Assembly (NCBI RefSeq): GCF_030408675.1
Contig: NZ_CP047200.1
Span: 2,356,001 to 2,420,000 of the forward strand
DNA: 64,000 bases
Origin: Corynebacterium durum
Lineage (GTDB): Bacteria > Actinomycetota > Actinomycetes > Mycobacteriales > Mycobacteriaceae
Reading direction: 5' to 3'
The notes under the pieces: generated by a model
What the model was told of the DNA's origin: nothing
What the model saw: the letters and a program-made list of their open reading frames with translations, nothing else
The model's database searches: none
Part shown: piece after piece, positions 17,266 to 25,696 of the stretch
Numbering within the stretch: the stretch's first letter is position 1
How the letters are laid out: each line of letters begins with the position of its first letter
Program-made: the position numbers and the translations under genes

Positions 17266-19212
17266 ATGAATGCACCGGCACAATGGCACATCGCCGTGGA
17301 TTTTGGCACATCAAACTCGGCGGCAGCGCACACGGCACCGATGACAGGCGCGGTGGAGACACTTCCGCTCTCTCACCGAAGTAACCTCATCCCCTCAGCG
17401 GTGTTTGTGCAGGCCGACGGGGCGATCCACTGCGGGGATTCCGCAATATCGCTGGGGCGCAGGGACCCATCGCGGTTGGTGCCAGCACCGAAACGCTACA
17501 TCGGGCATGATCAAGTGCAGGTGGCCGGTCAAGATGTGCCGCTCAACGCCCTCATCGGGGCTGTGCTGTACGGGGTACTGGAACGGGGGCGTGCTCAGCA
17601 TTCGGGTGAAAACCCAACTACTGTCACCCTCACCCACCCGGAATCCTGGTCGGTGCACAATGTGGACATGTTGCTGTCCGCAGCAGCAACGGTGGGACTG
17701 TCAAAAGACACCATCCGAACCATCTCAGAGCCGCGAGCAGCGGCAATCCACTACGCCGCCCAGCAGCACATTCCAGCTGGTTCCCATGTGGCCGTGTTCG
17801 ACTTCGGCGGCGGGACCCTAGATATTGCGGTGCTGCGTGCGGAACAAAACGGCGACTTCAGCGTGGTCGCCGCCAAGGGCGACAACACGCTTGGCGGCCG
17901 CACCATTGATAATGTGCTGTATCGCTGGGTGCTGGACCAGGTGGAACACAACGACCCTGATACCGCCGACGAACTCAAATCGGCTGAGGTGTCGGTCATG
18001 CACTCCCTGGACCAGTCAATCAGGGAAGCCAAGGAAATGCTCTCTGACACGTCCTCGGCCACCATCACCGTATCCACCCCTCGGGGCGAGCACGATTTCC
18101 TGATCACTCGCGACGAATTCAACACCCTCATCGACAAGGTTGTGGGGCGCGCAGTGGAGCTGACGCAGGCGGCCTTGAGCCAGGCGGGCGTCGATAAGAG
18201 CACGCCGATTTACATGACCGGTGGGTCGTCACGCATACCGTATGTGCAGAACCGCCTTGGTGAGGTTGGTACCGTCATGACCCTGGACGACCCGAAAACC
18301 GTGGTGGCCCGGGGTGCGTTGGCCGCAACCATGATGGGATTCACCGAAGGATCGGGGCAGGTCACGGCAACGAAATCGCAGCAGCCCAACAATCCTTTCG
18401 GGGTCGGACCCGGAACGGTGGGCGCGGCACAGGCAGCCTCGCAAGGGCAACAAGGAGCCGGGCAAGCAGCACAGGGTGCGCAAGGGGCCGGGCAAGCAGC
18501 ACAGGGTGCGCAAGGGGCCGGGCAGGGTCAGCAGAATACCGGCACTGACCAGAACCCACCGCAGCGACATCGCGCATCCGCAGCCGGTAACCGCGCGGCA
18601 ACAGCCCTCAGCGGTATCTCCAATCGCAAGAAAGCACTATTTGGCGCAGCGGCAGTGGCTGTGCTGTTGCTGGGCTTCATGACGTACCAGTTCTTCTGGG
18701 GAACAACCATGGTCACGAAGGTCAACACCACCGCAGCGGACTCAATGATCCCACTGACGGAACGCTACGACACCGCCTCGCAATTCCTGCCCGAAAAAAC
18801 GCTCCAAGCAATGCAAGATTGCGAAGGCAAAGCCAACGAATACAGCGACGACCTCACCGTCAACACCGTCTACGACTGCTCATTGTTAACCAGCGCCATG
18901 AGCGATGCCCCCAAAGTCGGCAGCTCCACCCCAAGCACCATCTACTGGATTCCTGGTGACGATGCGAAACAAGCCCGCGACGAACTCGAATCCGGCAAAG
19001 CAAACAAAAGCTCAAAAACCACCAGCAAGGAACGACTTCAGAAATCCTTCCGCAACACACCAGAAGTAGGTTACGCACTCACCGAAACCGGCTCTGGCTT
19101 CGTCTACGCCTACTATCCGCGACAAAAATTCACTCTCTACTTTGAAGCCACCTACGACGCCACCCCCGACCAAGTCAAGGAACTCACCAAGTACCTTGGG
19201 TGGACATCCTAA
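17266..19212 (+). CDS. Membrane-anchored Hsp70-like (DnaK-type) ATPase lacking a substrate-binding domain
   Basis: A 648-residue protein. Residues 1-370 are an Hsp70/actin-fold nucleotide-binding domain: phosphate 1 AVDFGTSNSAA, phosphate 2 VFDFGGGTLDIAVL, adenosine motif MTGGSSRIP. The substrate-binding beta domain of DnaK is missing. Instead come a Gly/Ala/Gln low-complexity linker (about 385-425, partly a 30-bp DNA repeat), a transmembrane helix (about 456-476) and a ~170-residue Lys/Ser-rich C-terminal domain with two cysteines that is probably outside the membrane. It lies 88 bp after the dynamin pair on the same strand. Inferred role: an ATP-driven switch linking the envelope to the dynamins. 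Confidence 0.88.
   Translation: MNAPAQWHIAVDFGTSNSAAAHTAPMTGAVETLPLSHRSNLIPSAVFVQADGAIHCGDSAISLGRRDPSRLVPAPKRYIGHDQVQVAGQDVPLNALIGAVLYGVLERGRAQHSGENPTTVTLTHPESWSVHNVDMLLSAAATVGLSKDTIRTISEPRAAAIHYAAQQHIPAGSHVAVFDFGGGTLDIAVLRAEQNGDFSVVAAKGDNTLGGRTIDNVLYRWVLDQVEHNDPDTADELKSAEVSVMHSLDQSIREAKEMLSDTSSATITVSTPRGEHDFLITRDEFNTLIDKVVGRAVELTQAALSQAGVDKSTPIYMTGGSSRIPYVQNRLGEVGTVMTLDDPKTVVARGALAATMMGFTEGSGQVTATKSQQPNNPFGVGPGTVGAAQAASQGQQGAGQAAQGAQGAGQAAQGAQGAGQGQQNTGTDQNPPQRHRASAAGNRAATALSGISNRKKALFGAAAVAVLLLGFMTYQFFWGTTMVTKVNTTAADSMIPLTERYDTASQFLPEKTLQAMQDCEGKANEYSDDLTVNTVYDCSLLTSAMSDAPKVGSSTPSTIYWIPGDDAKQARDELESGKANKSSKTTSKERLQKSFRNTPEVGYALTETGSGFVYAYYPRQKFTLYFEATYDATPDQVKELTKYLGWTS
18451..18525 (+). 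repeat. 30-bp in-frame tandem repeat in the Hsp70-like gene
   Basis: Two nearly identical 30-bp units (18451-18480 and 18481-18510, one base different) and a half unit encode AGQAAQGAQG-type linker repeats. The number of units is likely to vary between strains by slippage, changing linker length but not frame. Confidence 0.8.
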
Positions 19213-19280
19213 ACAATAGGTACAATCAGCCTCATCACCATCGGTTCCCTCGCTACACCCGATGCCAAGGAGGTGACCCC

Positions 19281-19781
19281 ATGACACGGCCCGACGGCCC
19301 CGACAACCAGGAGTTCGACGACCTCATGCTCCCACCTCTTGACGCCCTCTACGGCTCTGTAGCGACACCACTTACCGACGACATGCTTGACCGCATGCTC
19401 GCCGTTGCCTTTGACCCCATGACCCCCGACCCGGGGATCAACCTTCCCAGCTTTGACATTGATCTGAATGACTTCGCCGACGACGCACACCACAACGACA
19501 TGTACGATGGCGGGTTTGGCGCCGACGACAGTGATCATGATGACCTGAGCGATTTCTTTGACACCCCGGACGATGGAGATCTGAGGACGGGGCATCTCGA
19601 CGACGGGCACGTTGGTGAGGGCCACATTGACGAGGGGCATGACCTTCACGATTTCGGGGACTACGACGGCGGCATGCACAACGGGGGCCATGATGACACC
19701 CTCCACGACGGCGCGGATCATGGGTTTGCCGACCACGGTTATGCTGATGGCGTCGACGATGACCTCCTTGGAGGCATGTGA
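19281..19781 (+). CDS. Small acidic Asp/His/Gly-rich protein of the dynamin-Hsp70 locus
   Basis: A 166-residue protein of unknown function with a perfect AAGGAGGTGA ribosome site upstream of the ATG at 19281. The N-terminal 60 residues are ordered-looking (LTDDMLDRMLAVAFDPMTPD). The rest is extremely rich in Asp, His and Gly (DDGHVGEGHIDEGHDLHDF), suggesting metal binding or a disordered acidic tail. It lies 68 bp after the Hsp70 gene and ends 1 bp before the sigma-factor start, so it is translationally linked to it. It could be a regulator of that sigma factor; no zinc-finger anti-sigma motif is present. Confidence 0.75.
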   Translation: MTRPDGPDNQEFDDLMLPPLDALYGSVATPLTDDMLDRMLAVAFDPMTPDPGINLPSFDIDLNDFADDAHHNDMYDGGFGADDSDHDDLSDFFDTPDDGDLRTGHLDDGHVGEGHIDEGHDLHDFGDYDGGMHNGGHDDTLHDGADHGFADHGYADGVDDDLLGGM

Positions 19782-19782
19782 C

Positions 19783-20346
19783 GTGGCGGAACAGCATCCC
19801 ACCGGGAGCAACACCAGCGACGACATTGCGCTCATCACCCGCGCTCAGAACGGCGACACAGCCGCATTTGGCACACTCATTCGCGACGCGCACGGGCGCA
19901 TGTGGGCAGTGTGTCTCTCCATCACCGGCAACCACCAGGACGCCGAAGACGCGATGCAAAACGCGCTGACCGCCATCTGGCGCAACATCGGCAGCTTTGA
20001 ACCCCGCGCGCGTTTTTCCACCTGGGCATACCGCATCGCGTCCAATGCCGCGCTACAACTCATTCGGTCCCGCCGTGACACCCCCGATGCCGAGGCAGGC
20101 ATCCAGGAACCCGACAGGCATTCGCCTATCGACGACCGCGTCACCGCCGGGATAGTCATTCGGCACGCACTTGAACAACTTGCCCCCGAATTCAAAGAAG
20201 CCATCGTATTGCGGGAATACGCGGGCATGAACTACCAAGAAATAGCCGAACACCAAAACGTTGGGGTTCAAACAGTAAAAAGCCGACTTAACAGGGCGCG
20301 CGCAAAGCTTCGCGATGCCCTCGAAGAAGTCGGCGTGAGCATATAG
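19783..20346 (+). CDS. ECF (group 4) RNA polymerase sigma factor
   Basis: A 187-residue sigma-70 factor of the extracytoplasmic-function type. Region 2 is at about residues 15-95 (DAEDAMQNALTAIWRNI, then RFSTWAYRIASNAALQLIRSRR) and region 4 at about 125-185 (LAPEFKEAIVLREYAGMNYQEIAEHQNVGVQTVKSRLNRARAKLR in pieces). The GTG at 19783 is chosen because GGAGG sits 9 bp before it and it directly follows the acidic gene; the longer frame from 19612 overlaps that gene wholly. It is the last gene of the dynamin-Hsp70 run and may drive envelope-stress expression of it. Confidence 0.9.
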   Translation: MAEQHPTGSNTSDDIALITRAQNGDTAAFGTLIRDAHGRMWAVCLSITGNHQDAEDAMQNALTAIWRNIGSFEPRARFSTWAYRIASNAALQLIRSRRDTPDAEAGIQEPDRHSPIDDRVTAGIVIRHALEQLAPEFKEAIVLREYAGMNYQEIAEHQNVGVQTVKSRLNRARAKLRDALEEVGVSI

Positions 20347-20359
20347 GTAGCGTGTAAGT

Positions 20360-20836
20360 TTAAAACGCGGGTTTGTCGCTGAAACCCTCGTGGAACGCCC
20401 ACCAATTCACCTCATCACTGTCGGCTATGTGCCATTTTCCATAGTCAGAGCGATATTCTGGAATCCAGATACGTTTGTATTGACTATTGTCAGATTTTTC
20501 TACGCCAACAAAAATAGCACTCCAATTGGTATAGCCGCTTTTACCAATACGATGCTGCCACTTCTCTACGATGCGAGTGATCTCATTACTCTGATCATCT
20601 GACATCCACTTCCCCAGAAAACGCTGCCCATCACCGACAATGAACGGGCAGAACATTGCGCCGACCAGCCCTTTATCTTCAGAGACAACCTGATTGATAA
20701 GAACAGCAGCCCGTGTCCAATCACGCGACGCATGGTTTGCCGCCAGGATAATGTGATTTAAAAGTGCGGCTGAGTACTCGTCATCAATATCTCCAGAATA
20801 GAGCGGGTAGTTGGGCTTATTGGTTTTTAATTCCAT
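20360..20836 (-). CDS. Hypothetical protein
   Basis: A 158-residue soluble protein of unknown function, more AT-rich than its surroundings. It is rich in aromatic residues towards the C-terminus (KWHIADSDEVNWWAFHEGF) and has no signal peptide or obvious catalytic motif. Its size and aromatic make-up recall contact-toxin immunity proteins, but this is only an impression. The ATG at 20836 is preferred because AAAGAGAG lies 5 bp upstream. It is convergent with the sigma-factor gene, with only 13 bp between. Confidence 0.6.
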   Translation of the reverse strand: MELKTNKPNYPLYSGDIDDEYSAALLNHIILAANHASRDWTRAAVLINQVVSEDKGLVGAMFCPFIVGDGQRFLGKWMSDDQSNEITRIVEKWQHRIGKSGYTNWSAIFVGVEKSDNSQYKRIWIPEYRSDYGKWHIADSDEVNWWAFHEGFSDKPAF

Positions 20837-20842
20837 TATCAC

Positions 20843-21006
20843 TCTCTTTGTGCTGGATGGACCTGCCTGACCACACCATTATCAATGAGAGAGCGGGAAA
20901 ATTCCATCCAGAAAGCACTAATGAGATAAATATTGCAGTATACCCTAAACATGTAACAATTTTATTGTTCAAGGTAACATAATAATACAGAGAGTTGCTT
21001 TATGCA
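20843..21006. other. AT-rich intergenic region
   Basis: 164 bp, strongly AT-rich. It presumably holds the promoter of the hypothetical gene at 20836 and the 3' end region of the MFS gene. No strong hairpin seen. Confidence 0.35.
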
Positions 21007-22308
21007 TTAAGGCCCAATGACACTAGCGGACGATATCACTTCTGTGCTAGCTGAAGGCCAGCCCTTCATTCCAATAAGCCACACTGCGGCGAACAGCATG
21101 CCCACCAAGGCCACTGTCATGGAAAATTGAACGGACACCGCCGTGGCAACGGCCCCGCCAATCAACGCACCCGGGACCTCACCACCCAAGGCAATCATTC
21201 TTTCCGTCGCGGCGATCTGCCCCACCATGCCATCAGGTGAGGCTTGCTGGCGGGCAGTATTGAACAACACCATGCACAGAACCATGCAGAACGAAAACAC
21301 CGCTTCAGCGAGCGCAACAGCTGTAATCCGCGCGGCGTGGATGGTAGTCATCTGCGCGCACAGCATAACGAGTACAGATGCCGCTGGAATAACAAGCGAT
21401 AAAGCATAGAACTTTTTTGCGTTCTGTTCCGCCGTGGCGGTACTAGAAAACGCAGCCCCGAGAAGACCGCCCAGTCCTCCAACGATGCCGACCAGCGACA
21501 TTACCCACGTCTCAAATCCGAGGACGCGTACACAGTAGATAACAAACACAGCCTGGAAGATGGCGCTGAAAAAGTTGAAATGCAACCCTGTTGCCGCCAA
21601 AGGCCGCAGGAATCCACTGCGCAGAATGTAGCGGAGGCCGTCTAAAACTCCACCGGAGGTGGTGTCGTGCGAGCTGTCGGTAGTCTGGGCGTCGGAAGCT
21701 TCTAATGTTTGCTGTGCCCGGATTGCCTTGGTTGAAAACCAGACGGTAGCAGCGCAGCCTGCGGCGATGGCGAAGCTCATCGAGCTAAACAGTGCCGCTG
21801 CTCCGAACGTCATGAAAGCGAGAATCGCTCCCCCAAGCCCCGGCCCACCCAGCGAGGAAATAATCTCCGAAGTTCGTAGCAGCGAATTAGCGCGGTTGAG
21901 TTCTTTACCGTCGCGGCCAACATATTCCACAATTGCGGTACTAATTCCCGCATCATGCAGCAGGGATGCAATACCCATGAGGAACAACGTGAGGTAAAGA
22001 ATCGGAAGCGAGGGACCAGCAAACAGCGAGAAGGCAAGCGCTCCCACGCCTGCCGCACGGACGAGGTTTGCGGTAGTGATTGAGGAAGCGCCACCCCAGC
22101 GGTCCACCGCCTGGCCGACGCCCAATCCAAACACCAGCGCCGCTGCGGATTCTGTGAGATTCAGAATAGCCACCTGCATGGCTGTCGCATCAAGCAGCTG
22201 AATCGCGGCAAGAGGAGCGATGAAAAGTACCACCTGCAGCCCAATAGATCCCCAGAACTCGGAGGCCGTCAGCAGGCCGAGAGCACGTAACTTATGTTCT
22301 TTGCTCAT
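21007..22308 (-). CDS. MFS transporter
   Basis: A 433-residue major facilitator protein with about 12 hydrophobic helices and the usual central cytoplasmic loop (ASDAQTTDSSHDTTSGG). The loop between TM2 and TM3 carries GLGVGQAVDRWGG, a degenerate form of the MFS G-x-x-x-D-R-x-G-R motif. The type is that of drug or siderophore exporters of the EntS/MFS_3 kind. Substrate unknown. Monocistronic, upstream of tRNA-Lys. Confidence 0.85.
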   Translation of the reverse strand: MSKEHKLRALGLLTASEFWGSIGLQVVLFIAPLAAIQLLDATAMQVAILNLTESAAALVFGLGVGQAVDRWGGASSITTANLVRAAGVGALAFSLFAGPSLPILYLTLFLMGIASLLHDAGISTAIVEYVGRDGKELNRANSLLRTSEIISSLGGPGLGGAILAFMTFGAAALFSSMSFAIAAGCAATVWFSTKAIRAQQTLEASDAQTTDSSHDTTSGGVLDGLRYILRSGFLRPLAATGLHFNFFSAIFQAVFVIYCVRVLGFETWVMSLVGIVGGLGGLLGAAFSSTATAEQNAKKFYALSLVIPAASVLVMLCAQMTTIHAARITAVALAEAVFSFCMVLCMVLFNTARQQASPDGMVGQIAATERMIALGGEVPGALIGGAVATAVSVQFSMTVALVGMLFAAVWLIGMKGWPSASTEVISSASVIGP

Positions 22309-22492
22309 GCGTGTGCACCGCTATCAGCAGCATAGGAAGAAACGCTTCGGAAACGCATGTGTGCTCCACCTTCACTGTGATGCCATCATTTTTCTTTGAC
22401 GACATCAGCATATTATGCACCCGATGAGCACGAAAAAAGCCACCCCAACTCACTAGCTTGAGCAGAGTGGCTTAACTGAACAATATAAAAAG

Positions 22493-22565
22493 TGGGCCCT
22501 GTGGGGCTCGAACCCACGACCTGCGGATTAAAAGTCCGTAGCTCTACCAACTGAGCTAAAGGCCC
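22493..22565 (-). tRNA. tRNA-Lys (anticodon TTT)
   Basis: A 73-nt cloverleaf. The acceptor stem starts GGGCCTT and pairs with AGGGCCC before discriminator A. The D-arm contains AGCTCAGTTGGTAGAGCT, the anticodon arm CGGACTTTTAATCCG gives TTT, and the T-arm is GTGGGTTCGAGCCCCAC. CCA is not encoded. No integrated element is attached at its 3' end within view. Confidence 0.97.
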
Positions 22566-22696
22566 ATGGCTGCATGGTAGCAACCAACAGTGAGCTATTT
22601 TAGCGGTTTCACTCTGGCTTTGGAAATCGCCCTGCTAGCTGGTCTTTTCCGAGAAGCACACTTGCCTAGCAGCAACAATGAATACACTTGAACCTT

Positions 22697-23581
22697 ATGG
22701 ACGTGCATCTTCGGGATCTTCGCTACTTCACCGCAGTCGCGGAGGAGCTGCACTTCCGCAAAGCAGCCGAACGGCTTTTTGTGAGCCAACCCGTTCTCTC
22801 CAGGCAGATCGCACGCCTGGAACAAGACCTTAAGGCGCAGCTTTTCATTCGAGACCGCCGTTCGGTCCAGCTCACATCGGCAGGTGAAGCTCTTCTTCAC
22901 CGCGCCCGCCACCTACTAGAAGACTGGGATGCTGCCACGAAAGAAGTCGCAATCCTAGCACGCAAAGAACAATCAGTGCTGGTCATCGGGCTTCAAACGG
23001 GAGTTGGGCGTGGAATGCTTCACACACTTACACAGGCGCTGAATGCAATCCAGTGGCGGCCGGAGCTTCACCAAGTGGCCTGGAACGACGCGACTGCGGG
23101 GGTTGAGGCCGGGGATTGTGACGCGGGATTCGCCTGGTTAGGCACCACCATAAACCCACACTGCGGCTATGTGGTGGTCGCGGAGGAACCCATCATGCTG
23201 GCGGTAAACAGCCAACACCGACTGGCGGGGCGTCGTCAAGCGTCTTTTGCGGAGGTCAGCAACGAACCCCTTGTGGTTTTGCCTGAAAGCGCCAAAGAAT
23301 TGCGATCGTTTTGGCTGGCGGAGCATGCGCGCCACGGCTCGCCAGCGCCGATTGCCTGCGAGGCGGCAACCGCCGACGAAGCGCTGGAAAACGTCGCTGC
23401 GGGAACCGGTTCGGTTTTCATATCCGCAGGAAACAGCGTCCTTTACGCGCGTGAAGGCGTGCACTTTCTTGAGGTACCGGACTTGCCGCCCGCGCGGCTT
23501 GCGTTCCTGTGGCGGGCAGGCGACACCCGCGATGTCATCCGCGTCGCGGCCTCGGCACTGCAGCAACGCGGTGATGCCTAA
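22697..23581 (+). CDS. LysR family transcriptional regulator
   Basis: A 294-residue LysR-type regulator. The N-terminal winged helix-turn-helix (RDLRYFTAVAEELHFRKAAERLFVSQPVLSRQIARLE in pieces, about residues 5-42) is textbook. A coinducer-binding domain of periplasmic-binding-protein fold follows (about 90-290). The ATG at 22697 matches the family start; the TTG nine bases earlier is less likely. It lies upstream of a hydrolase and a SnoaL-like gene on the same strand, with 57 bp to the former, so it may be co-transcribed with or activate them. Confidence 0.9.
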   Translation: MDVHLRDLRYFTAVAEELHFRKAAERLFVSQPVLSRQIARLEQDLKAQLFIRDRRSVQLTSAGEALLHRARHLLEDWDAATKEVAILARKEQSVLVIGLQTGVGRGMLHTLTQALNAIQWRPELHQVAWNDATAGVEAGDCDAGFAWLGTTINPHCGYVVVAEEPIMLAVNSQHRLAGRRQASFAEVSNEPLVVLPESAKELRSFWLAEHARHGSPAPIACEAATADEALENVAAGTGSVFISAGNSVLYAREGVHFLEVPDLPPARLAFLWRAGDTRDVIRVAASALQQRGDA

Positions 23582-23638
23582 TCGCTATCACAGAAAGTAT
23601 TGGACGCGATACCACCCAGCCGCCTAGCGTCACACAGT

Positions 23639-24526
23639 ATGACGCAACCTTTTACTTCAACCCGAGTTCGTTTTCAGTCAGAGGGCGACAGGCTTGTGGG
23701 CAATCTGCACACGCCTATACACCACGATTCGGATTCCATCATTGTTGTCACCGGTTCGTGGACCACAGTTAAGGAACAACAAGCCGAGTTCTACGCACGA
23801 CTTCTCGCCGCCGAAGGCTTCACTACTCTCACGTTTGATTTCCGTGGGTTCGGGCAAAGCGAAGGATCGCCGCGCTCGTGGGAAAACCCGGACAGAAAGA
23901 TCAGCGACATTCACGCCGCGGTCACGTATGCCGTTGAACAGCTCGGTGCGGCACGCATCGGGGCGCTGGGGATTTGCGCATCGTCGGGCTATCAGGCCGT
24001 AAACGCGGCGTCGGATAGCAGGGTGAGTTCGCTGGCCATGATCGCGCCGTGGCTTCACAACATGCAGCTCGTCGCGCCCTACTACGGTGGCGAAGCTGGG
24101 GTACAGGAGCGCATTGCGGCATCCTGCGCAGCCCACGCCCGCTACCAGGAGATGGGCGAGGTTGACTACATTCCCGCCATCTCCACCACCGATCCTGCGG
24201 CCGCAATGTACGGCCCCTACGACTATTACCTCGATCCACAACGCGGCGACATCCCCGAATGGGACAAGCGCATCGCCACCATGTCATGGGAACCGTGGCT
24301 AACGTTTAATCCACTGATCAGCGCCCCACAGATCACCATTCCCGTCCACATGATCCACTCCCCCGATGCCGCAGTCCCCGACGGAGCTCAACAATTTTAC
24401 GACCACCTGCCCGGCCCCAAGAAACTGCGCTGGATCGAGGGAACACAACTGGACTTTTACGACCAACCAACGCAGGTGAGCCACGCCCTGCGCACCACCG
24501 CCGACCACTTCCGAAACACGCTCTAA
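23639..24526 (+). CDS. alpha/beta hydrolase (dienelactone hydrolase-like, Cys nucleophile)
   Basis: A 295-residue cytoplasmic alpha/beta hydrolase. The nucleophile elbow reads G-I-C-A-S, a G-x-C-x-[GS] form like dienelactone hydrolase and YcjY-type proteins, not the usual serine. The acid probably lies around HSPDAAVPDG. The histidine is unclear: the usual GxxH near the C-terminus reads EGTQLDFYDQ, with no histidine at the expected place, so activity may be altered. It follows the LysR gene and precedes the SnoaL gene by 10 bp. Confidence 0.75.
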   Translation: MTQPFTSTRVRFQSEGDRLVGNLHTPIHHDSDSIIVVTGSWTTVKEQQAEFYARLLAAEGFTTLTFDFRGFGQSEGSPRSWENPDRKISDIHAAVTYAVEQLGAARIGALGICASSGYQAVNAASDSRVSSLAMIAPWLHNMQLVAPYYGGEAGVQERIAASCAAHARYQEMGEVDYIPAISTTDPAAAMYGPYDYYLDPQRGDIPEWDKRIATMSWEPWLTFNPLISAPQITIPVHMIHSPDAAVPDGAQQFYDHLPGPKKLRWIEGTQLDFYDQPTQVSHALRTTADHFRNTL

Positions 24527-24536
24527 GGATTGCTTC

Positions 24537-24932
24537 ATGGACCCGCGATTCGACATCATCACAACCCTTAACACCCTGTTCTGGGCCACCGACCACCACG
24601 ACTGGGACACACTCGCCCACGTCTTCAGCGACCAGGTCACCCTTGACTACGGCGAACCGGAACTGCTCTCCCCGCAAGAAATCATCGGCCGCTGGAGGCC
24701 CGTATTCGAAGGCCTCGACGCCCACCAGCACCTGGTCAGCAACCACCTGATCACCCTGCGTGACGACGCCGCGACGGCCACAGCCTCCTTCATCGCTACT
24801 CACCAGCACGCCCACGGTACCTGGACGCTTGGCGGCGATTACCGATTTTCCCTCCACAACACCCCAAGCGGCTGGAAAGTTACGGCTATGGAAATGAGGC
24901 CGGTGTGGGAGGAAGGGGTGGGGATCGGCTAA
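24537..24932 (+). CDS. SnoaL-like (NTF2-fold) protein
   Basis: A 131-residue NTF2-fold protein. The N-terminal helices with WATDHHDWDTLAHVFSDQVTLDYG, followed by HLVSNHLITLRDDAATATASFIATHQ and GGDYRFSLHNTPSGWKV, are characteristic of SnoaL_4 ketosteroid-isomerase-like proteins, which act as small isomerases or hydrolases on polycyclic or lactone substrates. It starts 10 bp after the hydrolase stop codon and so is probably in one operon with it. Substrate unknown. Confidence 0.8.
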   Translation: MDPRFDIITTLNTLFWATDHHDWDTLAHVFSDQVTLDYGEPELLSPQEIIGRWRPVFEGLDAHQHLVSNHLITLRDDAATATASFIATHQHAHGTWTLGGDYRFSLHNTPSGWKVTAMEMRPVWEEGVGIG

Positions 24933-25132
24933 GTCGCTATCTAATACCAACCATTGAACATTGATAGTGCAACGTTTTGCATGAAGGTTTGTGCATCCTA
25001 ACAGAGCGCATGGCACTTCCCGCCCTGGCGATAGACCGATTCAGCAAACCGCATAATCGGTAACGTGCTCCCTAAACTCCTGGATAACCCATATAGACGG
25101 CCCTTCATCTCCCTCATACAAGGAGCACAATC

Positions 25133-25468
25133 ATGCATTTCCGCAGAGCTTTCAGCACGTCAGCGGCCGCTATCATTGCGGCAACCGCCCTTACAGCCGC
25201 ACCGACCGCCCAGGCGGAGCAGTTCGACACTGGTTTGGGTACAATGCCCATCGGCGAGTGGGGGAAGGTTCGCTTTTTGACCCCCAACGACCCCCAATTC
25301 TGGGATCCCACGGTTACGACGCCGCGTATTGTGTCGCCGCGCGGGACTGAGAACCTTGAATGCAAGGCATTCCACGGTAAAGCTACCGGATGCCGCCAGG
25401 ATGGGGTGGGTCTACGAGCTCTTCCGCTGCCGTGGGAAGTGTACGTTCCCGTCAAGGGCTTGTCCTAA
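25133..25468 (+). CDS. Small secreted protein
   Basis: A 111-residue protein with a clear Sec signal peptide (MHFRRAF, hydrophobic Ala-rich core, cleavage after TAQA near residue 32). The mature part is about 80 residues and has two cysteines (LECKAF and GCRQDG) likely to pair. It has an aromatic/Pro-rich FLTPNDPQFWDP stretch. I do not recognise the family. An AAGGAGCACAATC ribosome site precedes the ATG. It ends just before hairpin repeat copy 1. Confidence 0.75.
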   Translation: MHFRRAFSTSAAAIIAATALTAAPTAQAEQFDTGLGTMPIGEWGKVRFLTPNDPQFWDPTVTTPRIVSPRGTENLECKAFHGKATGCRQDGVGLRALPLPWEVYVPVKGLS

Positions 25469-25487
25469 CCCTGCACAACACTAAAAA

Positions 25488-25540
25488 ACAACGTCCCGCC
25501 ACCGTGCGCCAGCTAGTTAAGGCGCGGGAGGCGGGGCTTC
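25488..25540. repeat. Hairpin repeat H, copy 1 (terminator-like)
   Basis: GC-rich stem-loop: CCCGCCACCGTGCGCC pairs with GGCGCGGGAGGCGGGG across AGCTAGTTAA. It lies 20 bp after the secreted-protein gene and is nearly identical to copy 2 at 26943-27000. The two copies bracket the AT-rich ECF41 module. Confidence 0.8.
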
Positions 25541-25618
25541 AATCATGCACAACTCAGAAAAATAGCTAGAGCACTAAATAATAATGGCTCAAAATGTGAC
25601 TGAAGACACATATTTTCC

Positions 25619-25645
25619 AGTCACATCCAGACACGCTGCAACGTC
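25619..25645 (+). promoter_or_regulatory. Candidate ECF41-type autoregulatory promoter
   Basis: AGTCACA (25619-25625) and CGTC (25642-25645) are separated by exactly 16 bp. The promoter known for ECF41 sigma factors is TGTCACA-N16-CGTC, so 10 of 11 specified bases match. The site lies about 50 bp upstream of the first gene of the ECF41 pair, as expected for autoregulation. Confidence 0.75.
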
Positions 25646-25696
25646 GTATAGATGAAAGCATGGAAATATCACACGCAGAAATAGGAGATGGCAGAC

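Noticed and set aside
19612..19782. Extended N-terminus for the ECF sigma factor
   Set aside because: It lies wholly inside the acidic-protein gene in another frame, and its Met/Thr-rich product is typical of a shadow frame; the GTG at 19783 has a ribosome site.
24945..25005. Possible further copy of palindromic repeat P (GCATGAAGGTTTGTGCATCC)
   Set aside because: Short resemblance to one arm only; core sequence and second arm are not recognisable.
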